Shown here: positions 35,218-45,208 of the stretch, in pieces
Position numbering within the stretch: the stretch's first letter is position 1
Layout of the letters: every line of letters starts with the position of its first letter
Source: CAYRZL01 sp964428795
GTDB lineage: Bacteria > Bacillota > Clostridia > Lachnospirales > Lachnospiraceae
Direction of reading: 5' to 3'
Length of the DNA stretch: 64,000 bases
NCBI GenBank assembly: GCA_964428795.1
Contig: CAYRZL010000005.1
Location: forward strand, 1 to 64,000
Notes under the pieces: generated by a model
Told to the model about the DNA's origin: nothing
The model's database searches: none
The model's input: the letters and a program-made list of their open reading frames with translations, nothing else
Made by a program: the position numbers and the translations under genes

Positions 35218-35934
35218 TTAGATATTATTCAAAAATCCTTTTGTAATCGGTTCCACATATATGGTTTTATCTTTTGCAATAGCGATTTGAGCATCTTTTC
35301 TCTTTTTAAATTTCATCCCTGTCCGGGTTGCGGAGCCGGGGCGTAAACTTATCTCTGCGATTCGAAGCTGTGAAGGGCAAAAATCCAAAGCCGCAATAAA
35401 GGCTTTTCGGTTTCCTGCCGCTCCTGCATGGGCATTTCCACGCAGCGCTCCAAGGATCACGATATTTCCTTTTGAGATAATGCGGGAACCTTCCTCCACA
35501 TCTCCCAGTAATATAATGCTGGTTTCACATTCCAACACCTGTCCGGTGTGAAGCGTACCTCTGTAAAATTGTCCGTTCCGCACGGTTTTTTCCGCAGGCT
35601 TCTTTTCCGGTACTTTCTCCGGCTTTGGCTTCACAGCTTCCGTCAACAGACTCAGCTTTCTTGCAATTACCTCTTCCTGCAGCTTGTCATAATCCAAAAT
35701 GCAGATAATGTTTAAACTGCAATTTGCAGTGATCGTATTTACGATCTGAATCTCCTCCTGTGGTGTCAATTCTCTGCCATAAAAGGAAACAGCAACCGCT
35801 GCATCTTTAAAGAATGCCGCTGATTCTATAAATTTTTTCTCGATTTCTGTCAACAAAGCATCAAAAGTTAGTGTGTCATCTAAAATCAGAGTAATACCGT
35901 TTCGATTACTCTTGACGATCACTGGTTCAGACAT
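35218..35934 (-). CDS. minC: Septum formation inhibitor MinC
   Basis: 238 residues from ATG 35934 (GGGGAGG 11 nt upstream); an in-frame extension to 35967 touches the PBP2 gene. N-terminal FtsZ-inhibiting domain (about 1-105), linker rich in Lys/Pro/Glu (about 115-135), and a C-terminal beta-helix with H-T-G-Q-V-L-E, G-D-V-E-E-G-S-x-I-x-S-K-G-N-I and G-x-L-R-G-N-A-H-A-G, the MinD-binding part. Confidence 0.9.
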   Translation of the reverse strand: MSEPVIVKSNRNGITLILDDTLTFDALLTEIEKKFIESAAFFKDAAVAVSFYGRELTPQEEIQIVNTITANCSLNIICILDYDKLQEEVIARKLSLLTEAVKPKPEKVPEKKPAEKTVRNGQFYRGTLHTGQVLECETSIILLGDVEEGSRIISKGNIVILGALRGNAHAGAAGNRKAFIAALDFCPSQLRIAEISLRPGSATRTGMKFKKRKDAQIAIAKDKTIYVEPITKGFLNNI

Positions 35935-35976
35935 TGTATTTTTAGCCTCCCCGTCTGTAAAATTCATCCTGTTTTA

Positions 35977-38874
35977 TTAGTCTGTAAATCCGCCGGATGT
36001 AGAGTTGACTGATTCCGCTGTTCCATGCAGCAGCTCCTCCGCGTTTTCCGGATGGAAATAATACTCAAGAATATTTGAGGAAAGATCCGCAGCATTTGCA
36101 GATGAATAACCATATGCAATACGGGTTGCAATGGTGACCTCCGGCACTTCATACGGAGCATATCCCACAAACAGCGCATGGTTTGGTCTGGTAGAAATCT
36201 GCTGTGCAGTACCTGTTTTTCCGGCAACAGATACATCCAGATCATCAAATTCATCGTGCTCCTGCGTCACTACCATACGCATACCCTTATGGATCGCATC
36301 CCATGTCTGATCTGCAACCTCATCCAGTGTATTCTTTACGCTCGGACCGAATTCTTCCACCACGTTCCCGTCAGAATCGGTAACCCGGTCCAGCAAAGAC
36401 AGATTGTATACGGTTCCGCTGTTTGCAACCGCAGTGACGTATCTTGCCAGCTGTATGGTCGAGTAACTGTTATTACTCTGTCCGATAGCCATGGTGATCG
36501 GGTATTCATCCGCCATTTTCGGATTGCTCTCCTCGATCTCAACCCCGGTTTTATCTCCGAATCCATACAACTCGGCATATTTTTGTAAAGTCTCAACACC
36601 CAGAGCTTCGCTGTATTCCCCATTCGCATTCGTGCTGAGACGATACCCGACTTCATAGAAAAAGTAGTTACAGGAATCCCGGATCGCTTCTGATATATTG
36701 ATCAATCCATGATTTCCCGGATAGATCCAGCATCTCGGTCCGTTTGTAACCCGGTCAAATCTGGTACCTTTATCCTCGATTTCTTCTGAAACGGTAATCG
36801 CATGCTCCGTCAATCCGGCTGTTGCTGTAACCATCTTGAACGTAGATCCCGGGGCAGTAGTCTGCTGGGTAGCATTATTATAAAACGGACTGGTCAGATC
36901 CTCCTGCAAACTGCTGTAGTAGTCGGCATCCATTGTATTGGCAAGACGATTATTGTCATAGCCGGGATAGGTGACACATGCAAGCACCTCTCCCGTTTGT
37001 GCATCAAGCACAACGCTCGATCCGGTGCAGGGATCTAATGCAAGCTGGGCAGGTGTAATTTCAAGATTTCTTATTTTGCTTTTCAATAATTCATATGCGC
37101 TGGTTTCACCGGAACGAAGTTTTTCCAGCTCATTATCCTGATCCTCCAAAATCCCCTGTTCATACAGCATAATGCAAATCTGACGTCCTGTGATGCTGTC
37201 TGCCTGTATCATCTCCTGATATACCTTTTTGATAAAGCCCCGATCTGTGGGCAGCTCCTCCCGCAGATAAGCAATCAGAGCATCAAATGTCTCGCCGGAA
37301 TCTGTGTATTTTTCATTTGTCTCAAAATTTCCTGCCTCAATCCAGTTTTGGGATATAGCATATTTCAAATATTCCTGAACACTGATCTCTCCGTCTTTCC
37401 ACTGCTTATAAGTCTCATTGCTGCTGTCCACAAGATTTGCATCAAAAATCGTCTTTGACTGGAGCATAGTTACAATATAAGTCATATATTCCTGCAGTTC
37501 CTCGGAGCACTCATTGTAAATGGCAGGCTCCACCGCTTCCAGCTCCGTAATAATACGTTCAATGGCAGTATCCCTGTTGGAAATAAAGGTGCTGTATACG
37601 TTTGCCTGCTCTGTTCCCGACTCCGCCTGTTCAATCTGCTCCAGATCCAGAACGCTGTTGTTGAACAATGCATAATACACATCATAGATCGGAATTATAA
37701 TATCGGAAGCAGAACCTGTTTCTTCATACTCCTTTACATTCCGGATGCCGGCATATACAATACCGGCAAGCTCCTGCTCGATCAACTGATACACAGCCTT
37801 CTGAAGCTCCGTATCAATGGACAGATACACGTCATTACCTGTTGTGGAATCCACATGCTCCGTTGTCTCAAGCACACGTCCGAGACTGTCTACAAATACC
37901 TTTTCATAGCCTTTCTTCCCCTGCAGATAGGATTCCATGGATTTCTCAATACCGATCTTTCCTACCACGTCATTGCGGGAATAGGAATCATCTTCTTTTG
38001 ACAGCGTTTCATACTCCTCGTCAGAAATTTTTCCGGTATATCCGACGATTGGAGCCATATACTCACTTTCATTGTATATACGTTTTGTATCCTCTGCAAC
38101 GGAAACACCGGTTAAAATATCACAGTATTCCGATACAAGGGCAACCGTTGTTTCGGACACATCCTCCGCCACCGTAGTGGAAATATATCTCTGATAGGAA
38201 TTTTCAGCCAGAGAAAAACGAATAACCGTAATCTTGTATGCTTTTAACGGGTCATATTTTTCTGTATCGATATCAAACCGGTGCTCTCCCATCAGATATT
38301 CCATGATCTGATCCGCACTTGCAGTCTCCTCATCCAGTCCAAGCTTTTTGTTATACTGCAGCGGGTTATCCGAGGTGCTGGAAGCACTTCTTCCAAATAC
38401 ATCTGCACGGAACAGTTTTAGTGAATTTCCTTCCACATTAAATTCATAATTTCCATCATTAAAATCAATGTGAAATGTATTGACAATACTATCGCCATTC
38501 TTCTCGATAATGTCGATCAGCTTACTGATCTCTTCATTCAGAACCAGGTTTTTTTCTTCGGTAGTGTCATATACGCCGCTGTCCTCCATAATAATGTTAT
38601 AGGACAGCTCGTTATATGCAAGAAGCTTCCCGTTCCGGTCATAGATACAGCCTCTGGTTCCCTGGATCGTCCGTTCTTTTTCCAGTCTCAGACTGTATTT
38701 ATCGGCGTAGGATGCACCGTCAACGATCTGAAGCTGAAAAATACGATATCCGAGCACTCCAAATAAGACTACCAGGATTATTGCCAATATGAAAATACGC
38801 GATTTAAATAAATTTACAAAAAAATCTTTTATTACATCAAACAAATTTCTTTGCACTCCTTTTTTCTGCTTCAT
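35977..38874 (-). CDS. mrdA: Class B penicillin-binding protein 2, elongasome transpeptidase (extra long)
   Basis: 965 residues against roughly 600-700 for most PBP2. One N-terminal helix (about 28-50), dimerisation domain, and the transpeptidase domain in the last 350 residues with A-P-G-S-T-F-K, S-C-N-Y-F and G-K-T-G-T-A-Q. The extra length is an acidic, helix-rich block at about 350-640 rich in Glu, Tyr and Asp. ATG 38874 overlaps mreD by 38 nt and has no good ribosome site; TTG 38844 behind AAAAAAGGAG is a plausible alternative. Partner of RodA and MreCD. Confidence 0.88.
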   Translation of the reverse strand: MKQKKGVQRNLFDVIKDFFVNLFKSRIFILAIILVVLFGVLGYRIFQLQIVDGASYADKYSLRLEKERTIQGTRGCIYDRNGKLLAYNELSYNIIMEDSGVYDTTEEKNLVLNEEISKLIDIIEKNGDSIVNTFHIDFNDGNYEFNVEGNSLKLFRADVFGRSASSTSDNPLQYNKKLGLDEETASADQIMEYLMGEHRFDIDTEKYDPLKAYKITVIRFSLAENSYQRYISTTVAEDVSETTVALVSEYCDILTGVSVAEDTKRIYNESEYMAPIVGYTGKISDEEYETLSKEDDSYSRNDVVGKIGIEKSMESYLQGKKGYEKVFVDSLGRVLETTEHVDSTTGNDVYLSIDTELQKAVYQLIEQELAGIVYAGIRNVKEYEETGSASDIIIPIYDVYYALFNNSVLDLEQIEQAESGTEQANVYSTFISNRDTAIERIITELEAVEPAIYNECSEELQEYMTYIVTMLQSKTIFDANLVDSSNETYKQWKDGEISVQEYLKYAISQNWIEAGNFETNEKYTDSGETFDALIAYLREELPTDRGFIKKVYQEMIQADSITGRQICIMLYEQGILEDQDNELEKLRSGETSAYELLKSKIRNLEITPAQLALDPCTGSSVVLDAQTGEVLACVTYPGYDNNRLANTMDADYYSSLQEDLTSPFYNNATQQTTAPGSTFKMVTATAGLTEHAITVSEEIEDKGTRFDRVTNGPRCWIYPGNHGLINISEAIRDSCNYFFYEVGYRLSTNANGEYSEALGVETLQKYAELYGFGDKTGVEIEESNPKMADEYPITMAIGQSNNSYSTIQLARYVTAVANSGTVYNLSLLDRVTDSDGNVVEEFGPSVKNTLDEVADQTWDAIHKGMRMVVTQEHDEFDDLDVSVAGKTGTAQQISTRPNHALFVGYAPYEVPEVTIATRIAYGYSSANAADLSSNILEYYFHPENAEELLHGTAESVNSTSGGFTD

Positions 38875-39358
38875 CAAGTGCTTTGTATATCTTCAAAAGA
38901 ATCATATATAATACAATAGCAATCAATAATGTATATACCAGTTCCGGCAAAATAACATGTCCAAGATAAGAGCCAAACTCAAACCTGCCGCGGAAAAAGA
39001 ACATAATAAAATAAGTCAGAACGTTACAGCAAAAATCACTGATTGAAATAAACAGCAGCGGCAGCTTGATTTCCTCCGGATAAAACATTCTCTGAAAGAA
39101 ACCGTTAAAAAATCCGATGAACATATACATCAGCGCATAGATTCCAATCACATTTCCAAAAAAGATATCTACAAGCAGACCACAGAAAAAACCTGTCATC
39201 AGCCCTGTTTTCCGCCCCATCATAAATCCAAAGGACGAGGTGATGATGATCATCAGATTAGGAACCACGGAAGCCAGCGCAAGTCTGTGAAAAATCGTGC
39301 TCTGCAGTAAAAATCCCGCTATTATCGTAATGACAACAAATAAAATTTTACGACGCAT
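38837..39358 (-). CDS. mreD: Rod shape-determining protein MreD
   Basis: 173 residues, five or six helices; S-x-F-G-F-M-M-G-R-K-T-G-L-M-T-G-F-F-C-G-L-L-V-D has the MreD glycine-rich pattern when read in parts. AAAGGA precedes the ATG. Between mreC and PBP2, as expected of elongasome operons. Confidence 0.85.
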   Translation of the reverse strand: MRRKILFVVITIIAGFLLQSTIFHRLALASVVPNLMIIITSSFGFMMGRKTGLMTGFFCGLLVDIFFGNVIGIYALMYMFIGFFNGFFQRMFYPEEIKLPLLFISISDFCCNVLTYFIMFFFRGRFEFGSYLGHVILPELVYTLLIAIVLYMILLKIYKALDEAEKRSAKKFV

Positions 39359-39381
39359 AACAAATCCTTTCCAATTATAGC

Positions 39382-40257
39382 TTACTGGTTCTTCTCTGTG
39401 TCAGCCTGTCCACCTTCTTTCAGCTCCAGAATCACAAGAACAGTTTCTATATGTTCAAAATCAGCCAGCGGTGCAATATGTCCGGATTTTGTCAGTTGGT
39501 TGGAATCTGTTTCCATATCCACGATATATCCGATTGGCAATCCCGGCAGGTATCTGTCACTGATATAGGAGGTGACTACCTGATCTCCTACGTTCACCAC
39601 ATTATCTTTATCCTGAAGATTCGTAAATTCCACATACTGTGATTCATTCATATCAATGAGATTTCCATTGACAATACAGTAATTGGAATCCGGAAGAACC
39701 ATTGCACTCACACTGTTGTTATCATCAATAATAGCCCTTACCGTGGCATATGAAGGTCCGACCTCGGTGACAATTCCGATCAGACCGCTTCCTGCCATGA
39801 CATTGTTTCCTTCCTGTATTCCATCCTCGCTTCCCTTGTTGATCAGGAAAGTGGAAAACCAGTTTCCTGTGTCCTTTCCGATCACACTGGCTGCAACCTT
39901 TTCGTATTCCGGAAAGCTCTGATCCAGCTCATAAATTCCGCGAAGCTGATCCAGCTCATACTGATCCAGTTGTACCCGGCTCAGCTCCGATTCCAGATCC
40001 GCAATCTGAAGCTTCAGATTTTCATTCTCTTCCATGACTTTTGTCTTTGATTTCAATGTCTGCGTATGCTCAGTCAGCCATGTTCCGGCAGAATTGATCC
40101 CCTTCTGCATCGGCACAAACACCGTTTCCGCAGCCTTTTTCAATGGCTGAACGGAACCGGACATCCCCACACTTCCAACGATCAAAAGGATACAGAGAAT
40201 CACCATGACCAAAAGCAGATATTTTGTTGGAAACTTACTTTTCTTATTTTCTTTCAT
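39382..40257 (-). CDS. mreC: Rod shape-determining protein MreC
   Basis: 291 residues: helix at about 12-32, coiled coil at about 70-105, then the double beta-barrel with N-W-F-S-T-F-L-I-N-K-G and G-N-x-V-M-A-G-S-G-L-I-G-I-V-T-E-V. Scaffold of the elongasome outside the membrane. mreB, usually directly upstream, is not in this window. Confidence 0.88.
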   Translation of the reverse strand: MKENKKSKFPTKYLLLVMVILCILLIVGSVGMSGSVQPLKKAAETVFVPMQKGINSAGTWLTEHTQTLKSKTKVMEENENLKLQIADLESELSRVQLDQYELDQLRGIYELDQSFPEYEKVAASVIGKDTGNWFSTFLINKGSEDGIQEGNNVMAGSGLIGIVTEVGPSYATVRAIIDDNNSVSAMVLPDSNYCIVNGNLIDMNESQYVEFTNLQDKDNVVNVGDQVVTSYISDRYLPGLPIGYIVDMETDSNQLTKSGHIAPLADFEHIETVLVILELKEGGQADTEKNQ

Positions 40258-40294
40258 TAGAAACCTCTTTTAGTTGCTTATTTTCTACTTATCA

Positions 40295-40984
40295 TTACAA
40301 AAGCTTTTCTTCCCGAAAACTGAAATACACATTATCTCCTATAATAATATGATCTTCTAGAGGAATCCCGAGAATGACGCCGCACTCTTTCAGATTTTCT
40401 GTTACTTCAAAATCCTCTCTGCTTGGATCTGCCGCCCCGCTTGGATGATTGTGCAGCAGCACAATATAAACTGCATGATATTTTAACGCAGTGAGAAACA
40501 CTTCCCTCGGTGAGATCAAAGAAGCATTTACCGTCCCTACAGAAATCACTTCATCCCCGATCAGACTTCCTTTACTATCATACATGGTAAGAAGTAAATT
40601 TTCTCTCGATTTGTGTCGGAACCTCTGCATATAATAGTCAGCAATCGACTTTGGATCCCTTAAAACGATAGAATCCCTGCATTTTGCCTGTGCAAGCCTT
40701 GATGCAAGCTCGGTGACACATTTTAACTGTACCGCCTTTACCGGGCCGATACCACGGATGCTTTGCAGCTCATCCATGGAAAGCTTTGTGAGATTTAAAA
40801 GATGATCCGGTGCGTATACAAGCAGCCGCTCTGCAAGGTCCTTTGCAGTTTCTTCCTTTGTTCCTGTACGGATGATCGCCGCGATCAGCTCCGCATCCGA
40901 CAGACATTCTGCACCGTATTTCAGACATTTTTCATAAGGACGTTCTGAATCCGGCAATTCTTTTGTTGTTAATTTTTTCTCCAT
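40295..40984 (-). CDS. radC: RadC/YeeS-type JAMM-domain protein
   Basis: 229 residues from ATG 40984 behind AAAGGAG. Helix-hairpin-helix I-R-G-I-G-P-V-K-A near 65-75, then the JAMM metal motif H-N-H-P-S-G-x(3)-P-S-x(2)-D. Historically called DNA repair protein, molecular role unclear. Leads the mreCD operon, where mreB normally lies between. Confidence 0.9.
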   Translation of the reverse strand: MEKKLTTKELPDSERPYEKCLKYGAECLSDAELIAAIIRTGTKEETAKDLAERLLVYAPDHLLNLTKLSMDELQSIRGIGPVKAVQLKCVTELASRLAQAKCRDSIVLRDPKSIADYYMQRFRHKSRENLLLTMYDSKGSLIGDEVISVGTVNASLISPREVFLTALKYHAVYIVLLHNHPSGAADPSREDFEVTENLKECGVILGIPLEDHIIIGDNVYFSFREEKLL

Positions 40985-41046
40985 AGACTCCTTTCGGAGT
41001 TTTTCAAACAGCATTTATGTGAACTACTGTCCAAAGGTCAACGTTT

Positions 41047-41075
41047 ATTGTAACACAAAGAATGTGATGTGTACA
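41047..41075 (-). promoter_or_regulatory. Promoter of the radC-mreCD-PBP2-min-rodA cluster
   Basis: On the minus strand TGTACA (41075-41070), 17 nt, TACAAT (41052-41047), with the extended -10 TG in front. The ten genes down to dacF-like follow with gaps of under 70 nt and could be one transcript. Confidence 0.55.
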
Positions 41076-41097
41076 CCAATTAAGTAAATTTTAATCT

Positions 41098-42384
41098 TTA
41101 TAAACTTACCAGTCCAGCATCCGCTAATTTCTGCAAAGACATGAGAATGCCCAGCTTGGCATGATACCAGGTAAGCCCTCCCTGAAAGTATACCGCATAG
41201 GGCGGACGGATCGGCGCATCCGCGCTGAGCTCGATGGAGGAACCCTGCACAAAGGCTCCGGCAGCCATGATCACGGGACTGTCATAGCCCGGCATATCCC
41301 ATGGCTCCGGTGTCACATAGCTGTCTACCGGAGCGGCTGCCTGTATCCCCTGACAGAATGCGATGACCCCCTCTGCACTGCCCAAAGTCACTGCCTGGAT
41401 AATATCGTGTCTGGATTCCGTACCGTTTGGAACTACCGGGAATCCCAGTTTTTCATATACATTGGCTGCAAAAATAGCTCCTTTCAGCGCTCCGCCTACC
41501 ACAGTGGGTGCCTGGAACAATCCCTGGTAAAAGGACTGGATCACGCCAAGGCTTGCTCCCACTTCGCGTCCAAGTCCCGGGGAAGTCAGACGGTATGCGG
41601 CATTTTCCACACATTCCTTTTTTCCCACGATGTAACCGCCGATGGGCGCAAGACCGCCGCCCGGATTCTTGATCAGAGAGCCTACCATCATATCTGCGCC
41701 CACGTCAAGAGGCTCTCGCTCCTCCGCAAATTCTCCGTAACAGTTATCCACCATACAGATCACATCCGGCTTTATGGACTTTACAAAGGAGATCAATTCC
41801 CCGATCTGATCCACGGAAAAAGAAGGACGGGTCTGATATCCCTTGGAGCGCTGGATGGTGACAAGCTTTGTCCTTTCGTTGATCGCCTTTTTAATCTGTG
41901 CATAATCAAACCCTCCGTTTTCCAGCAGGTCCACCTGACGATATGTGATCCCATATTCTGCCAGAGAGCCTCTGGACGGACGGATACCGATGACCTCCTC
42001 CAAGGTATCATAAGGCTTCCCCACCGGAGACAACAGCTCATCCCCCGGTCTTAAATTTGACATCAGTGCCAGCGCAAGGGCGTGGGTACCACAGGTGATC
42101 TGGGGACGTACCAGCGCCGCCTCCCCGTGAAAGCAGGCTGCATACACCTTCTCCAGCGTATCTCTGCCCAGATCATTGTATCCATACCCACTGGTCGCCT
42201 GAAAGCATTCTGCGGACACCCTGCAGGCCTGCATGGCATGAATGACACGCATCTGATTGAGCTCTGTGGTTCTGTCAATTTCTTCAAACCGCTCCTTTAA
42301 GCTTTCCTCTATTTCCATTCCGAAGCGATATACCGCCTCAGAAATTCCCATCTTTTCATACTGCTCCTTTAATTGCAAATCCAT
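41098..42384 (-). CDS. YnbB-type PLP-dependent enzyme (methionine gamma-lyase family / aluminium resistance)
   Basis: 428 residues. Fold-type I PLP protein: S-G-Y-G-Y-N-D-x-G-R-D near the N-terminus, D-N-C-Y-G-E-F in the middle and the likely PLP lysine in Q-R-S-K-G-Y. Belongs to the family labelled methionine gamma-lyase or aluminium resistance protein; the substrate has not been settled. Follows miaA directly, a frequent pairing in Clostridia. Confidence 0.8.
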   Translation of the reverse strand: MDLQLKEQYEKMGISEAVYRFGMEIEESLKERFEEIDRTTELNQMRVIHAMQACRVSAECFQATSGYGYNDLGRDTLEKVYAACFHGEAALVRPQITCGTHALALALMSNLRPGDELLSPVGKPYDTLEEVIGIRPSRGSLAEYGITYRQVDLLENGGFDYAQIKKAINERTKLVTIQRSKGYQTRPSFSVDQIGELISFVKSIKPDVICMVDNCYGEFAEEREPLDVGADMMVGSLIKNPGGGLAPIGGYIVGKKECVENAAYRLTSPGLGREVGASLGVIQSFYQGLFQAPTVVGGALKGAIFAANVYEKLGFPVVPNGTESRHDIIQAVTLGSAEGVIAFCQGIQAAAPVDSYVTPEPWDMPGYDSPVIMAAGAFVQGSSIELSADAPIRPPYAVYFQGGLTWYHAKLGILMSLQKLADAGLVSL

Positions 42385-43344
42385 CTATATTTCCTCTTTT
42401 CTCCCGATTTGATCAAGCATATAATTCAGTATTCTCTGCTCATCATGATCAAAAGCAGCTTTGTCTACCCATATCACGTTTTTCTCCCGTCGAAACCATG
42501 TGAGCTGACGCTTTGCAAAATGTCTCGTATCACGCTTTAAAAGATAGACAGCTCTCTCATAGTCATATTCCCCATCCAGCCAGGATAAGATTTCTTTATA
42601 GCCCAATCCCTGCATGGATACCATATCTTTTGTGCAGCCCATCTCCCGGAGCCTTTTCACTTCCTCCACCAGCCCCTGCTCTAACATCTGATCCACTCTT
42701 TTTTCGATGCGCTCATAGATGAGCTCACGCTTGTCATTCAACACAAAATATGTCACATCATAGGGGGATTCCTTGGCATGCTCCGCCTCATTATGCTCAG
42801 AGATCGGAGTTCCTGTCAGTTCATAAAATTCCAGCGCCCGGATCACGCGCTTTACATTGTTTTCATGTATCATCTGTGCAGATTTCGGGTCTGCAAGACG
42901 CAGACGTTCATGCAGCGCATGACTGCCAAGCTCCTCAGCTTCCCGCTCCAGCCGGGCACGGATGCCTGTCTCATCCTCTTCCTTTGTAAAATCAATATCA
43001 TAAACCACTGATTGTATATAAAATCCGGTTCCGCCCACCAGAATGGGCACCTTTCCCTGCTCATAAATTTCTTCCATGGCGGTCTTTGTCATCTGCTGAA
43101 ACAAAACGATATTAAATTCCTCCTTCGGTTCCAGCACGTCAATGAGATAGTGATCGACACCCTCCATCTCCTCCGGCATGATCTTGGCGGAACCGATATC
43201 CATATGCTTATATACCTGCATGGAATCCGCTGAGATAACAGCTCCGTTTACCGCCTTTGCCAGGGCAATGGACAGCGATGTTTTTCCCACTGCTGTGGGT
43301 CCCGTCAATACGATCAGGGGACGTTTTTTCTTTTCATTCATCAT
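42385..43344 (-). CDS. miaA: tRNA dimethylallyltransferase
   Basis: 319 residues. Walker A G-P-T-A-V-G-K-T, D-S-M-Q-V-Y-K-H-M-D-I-G-S-A-K, G-G-T-G-F-Y-I-Q-S and a C-terminal R-R-E-K-N-V-x-W. Adds a prenyl group to A37 of tRNAs reading UNN codons. The start is just behind the mutL stop with no clear ribosome site, suggesting coupled translation. Confidence 0.92.
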   Translation of the reverse strand: MMNEKKKRPLIVLTGPTAVGKTSLSIALAKAVNGAVISADSMQVYKHMDIGSAKIMPEEMEGVDHYLIDVLEPKEEFNIVLFQQMTKTAMEEIYEQGKVPILVGGTGFYIQSVVYDIDFTKEEDETGIRARLEREAEELGSHALHERLRLADPKSAQMIHENNVKRVIRALEFYELTGTPISEHNEAEHAKESPYDVTYFVLNDKRELIYERIEKRVDQMLEQGLVEEVKRLREMGCTKDMVSMQGLGYKEILSWLDGEYDYERAVYLLKRDTRHFAKRQLTWFRREKNVIWVDKAAFDHDEQRILNYMLDQIGRKEEI

Positions 43345-43345
43345 T

Positions 43346-45196
43346 TTATAAGATCCGTTTGAATTTTTTTTCGATTTCCTGTTTTGACATTGCCACGATC
43401 ACCGGTCTGCCATGGGGACAATGATATGGGTTCTCCAATGTCAGAAGCTCGTCGATCAATGCCTCGATTTCTTTATAACTCATATGGTGATTGCCCTTTA
43501 CCGCAGCCTTGCAGGATAAGGAAGCCACGCGCTCCGTCACAAGCTCAGGCGCTTCCTTTCCGGTAAGCGTACCGAGGCTGTCCAGCATCTCAAGCATCAG
43601 TGTCTGACCGTCCAGCCCGTACAGATTTGCAGGCACGCCCCGCACCGCATATTCTTTTCCGCCGAAGGGCTCGATCTCAAAACCGATCCGTGTAAAATTA
43701 TCCAGATATTTCTTCAGCAGATTCTCTTCCTGCATGGTCAGAGATAAAATAATAGGCGGACTCACATACTGTGTCGTGAAGCTCTTATCATGATAGGACG
43801 CCATGGTCTGTTCATACAGCACTTTTTCGTGGGCAGCATGCTGGTCGATCATGTAAAAGCTGTCCCGAAATTCCACCAGCCAGTATGTGTCAAACAACTG
43901 CCCGATGATCTTATGCTCCTTTTTGGAAGCCGGATCCAGCAGCTTACCGGATGCAAGCACGGATTCCTGCAGGGTGATCTGCTGAGATTCTGCACGATAT
44001 GCAGTCGCTTCACGAACCGTCTCAGGACGTTTTAAATCCTCTCTGTCGTACTTTGGCTCATACGGACTGTCCCTTCGGATCTCCTGACGGATTTTCTCTA
44101 AACGTTTTGTCTCAAAGGGCTCCGGTAAAGACGCCCTCTTTTCCACAGGCTGCATTTGCTTTACCGTCTCTTTTTTCTCTGCGCCCACTGACACCTGCGG
44201 TATCAGCTCTTTTCCCTTTAACGCAGATACGATTGCATGGGTCAGCTCCGCATAAATTTCCTCGCTTTCGGAAAAACGCAGCTCCATCTTCGCCGGATGA
44301 ACATTCACATCCACCAGATGACCCGGTACCGATATCTGAAGCATGGTAAAGGGATATTTGTGCTGCATCATAAAGCCCCGGTAGGAATCCTCGATACAGC
44401 GTGACAGCAATGCGCTCTTCACATAACGTCCGTTGACAAAATAGTTCTCATAATTCCGGTTTCCTCTGGAAATCACGGGCTTTCCGACATAACCCTGCAC
44501 CTGCAGGTGTTCCTTTTCTACCTGCACTTCCAGCAGATTTGCCGCAATATCTCTGCCATATACCTGATAAATAATATCCTTTAGCTGTCCGTTTCCGCTT
44601 GTATTCAGACGAACCTGACCGTTGTTGATAAATTTCACCGAAACGCTGGGGGTTGCAAGCGCCATACGCTCTACCAGATCATTGACGTACCCGGCTTCCG
44701 TCTGATTTGTTTTCAGAAACTTCTTTCTCGCCGGCGTATTATAAAACAGGTTGCGTACGATAAAGGTGGTTCCGTTTGGCGCACCGATATCTTCCATGGA
44801 AATCTCCGTTCCGCCCTCGATACAATAACGGACTCCCGTAAGCTGATCCGGTATCTTTGTGATCAGCTCCAACTGAGATACCGCCGAAATACTGGATAAC
44901 GCCTCTCCTCTGAAGCCAAGGGATGCGATTGTAAGCAGATCCTCCACTTTTGTAATCTTGCTTGTAGAGTGGCGCAGAAAAGCCATTTTTACCTGATCCT
45001 TCGGAATGCCGGAACCATTGTCCGTAATACGGATCATGGCGGTTCCGCCATCTTTGATCTCCACGGTGATGGCAGTGGCCTTTGCATCAATGGCATTTTC
45101 CATCAGCTCCTTTACAACGGAAGCCGGGCGGTCCACCACCTCTCCCGCTGCAATTTTATCAATGGTATGTTTGTCCAATAACTGTATCTGGGACAT
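43346..45196 (-). CDS. mutL: DNA mismatch repair protein MutL (endonuclease type)
   Basis: 616 residues. GHKL ATPase N-terminus with E-N-A-x-D-A, D-N-G-x-G-I and G-F-R-G-E-A-L-S-S-I; Pro/Lys-rich linker (about 335-430); C-terminal dimer domain carrying D-Q-H-A-A-H-E-K-V-L-Y-E, the DQHAx2Ex4E endonuclease motif, plus S-C-K-A-A-V-K-G and C-P-H-G-R-P. So it should nick DNA itself, as in bacteria lacking MutH. Confidence 0.93.
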   Translation of the reverse strand: MSQIQLLDKHTIDKIAAGEVVDRPASVVKELMENAIDAKATAITVEIKDGGTAMIRITDNGSGIPKDQVKMAFLRHSTSKITKVEDLLTIASLGFRGEALSSISAVSQLELITKIPDQLTGVRYCIEGGTEISMEDIGAPNGTTFIVRNLFYNTPARKKFLKTNQTEAGYVNDLVERMALATPSVSVKFINNGQVRLNTSGNGQLKDIIYQVYGRDIAANLLEVQVEKEHLQVQGYVGKPVISRGNRNYENYFVNGRYVKSALLSRCIEDSYRGFMMQHKYPFTMLQISVPGHLVDVNVHPAKMELRFSESEEIYAELTHAIVSALKGKELIPQVSVGAEKKETVKQMQPVEKRASLPEPFETKRLEKIRQEIRRDSPYEPKYDREDLKRPETVREATAYRAESQQITLQESVLASGKLLDPASKKEHKIIGQLFDTYWLVEFRDSFYMIDQHAAHEKVLYEQTMASYHDKSFTTQYVSPPIILSLTMQEENLLKKYLDNFTRIGFEIEPFGGKEYAVRGVPANLYGLDGQTLMLEMLDSLGTLTGKEAPELVTERVASLSCKAAVKGNHHMSYKEIEALIDELLTLENPYHCPHGRPVIVAMSKQEIEKKFKRIL

Positions 45197-45208
45197 ATCG
45201 TCTCTCCT

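Noticed and set aside
41161..42054. 297-codon plus-strand frame
   Set aside because: Antisense shadow of the ynbB-type gene; no ribosome site, composition unlike real proteins here.
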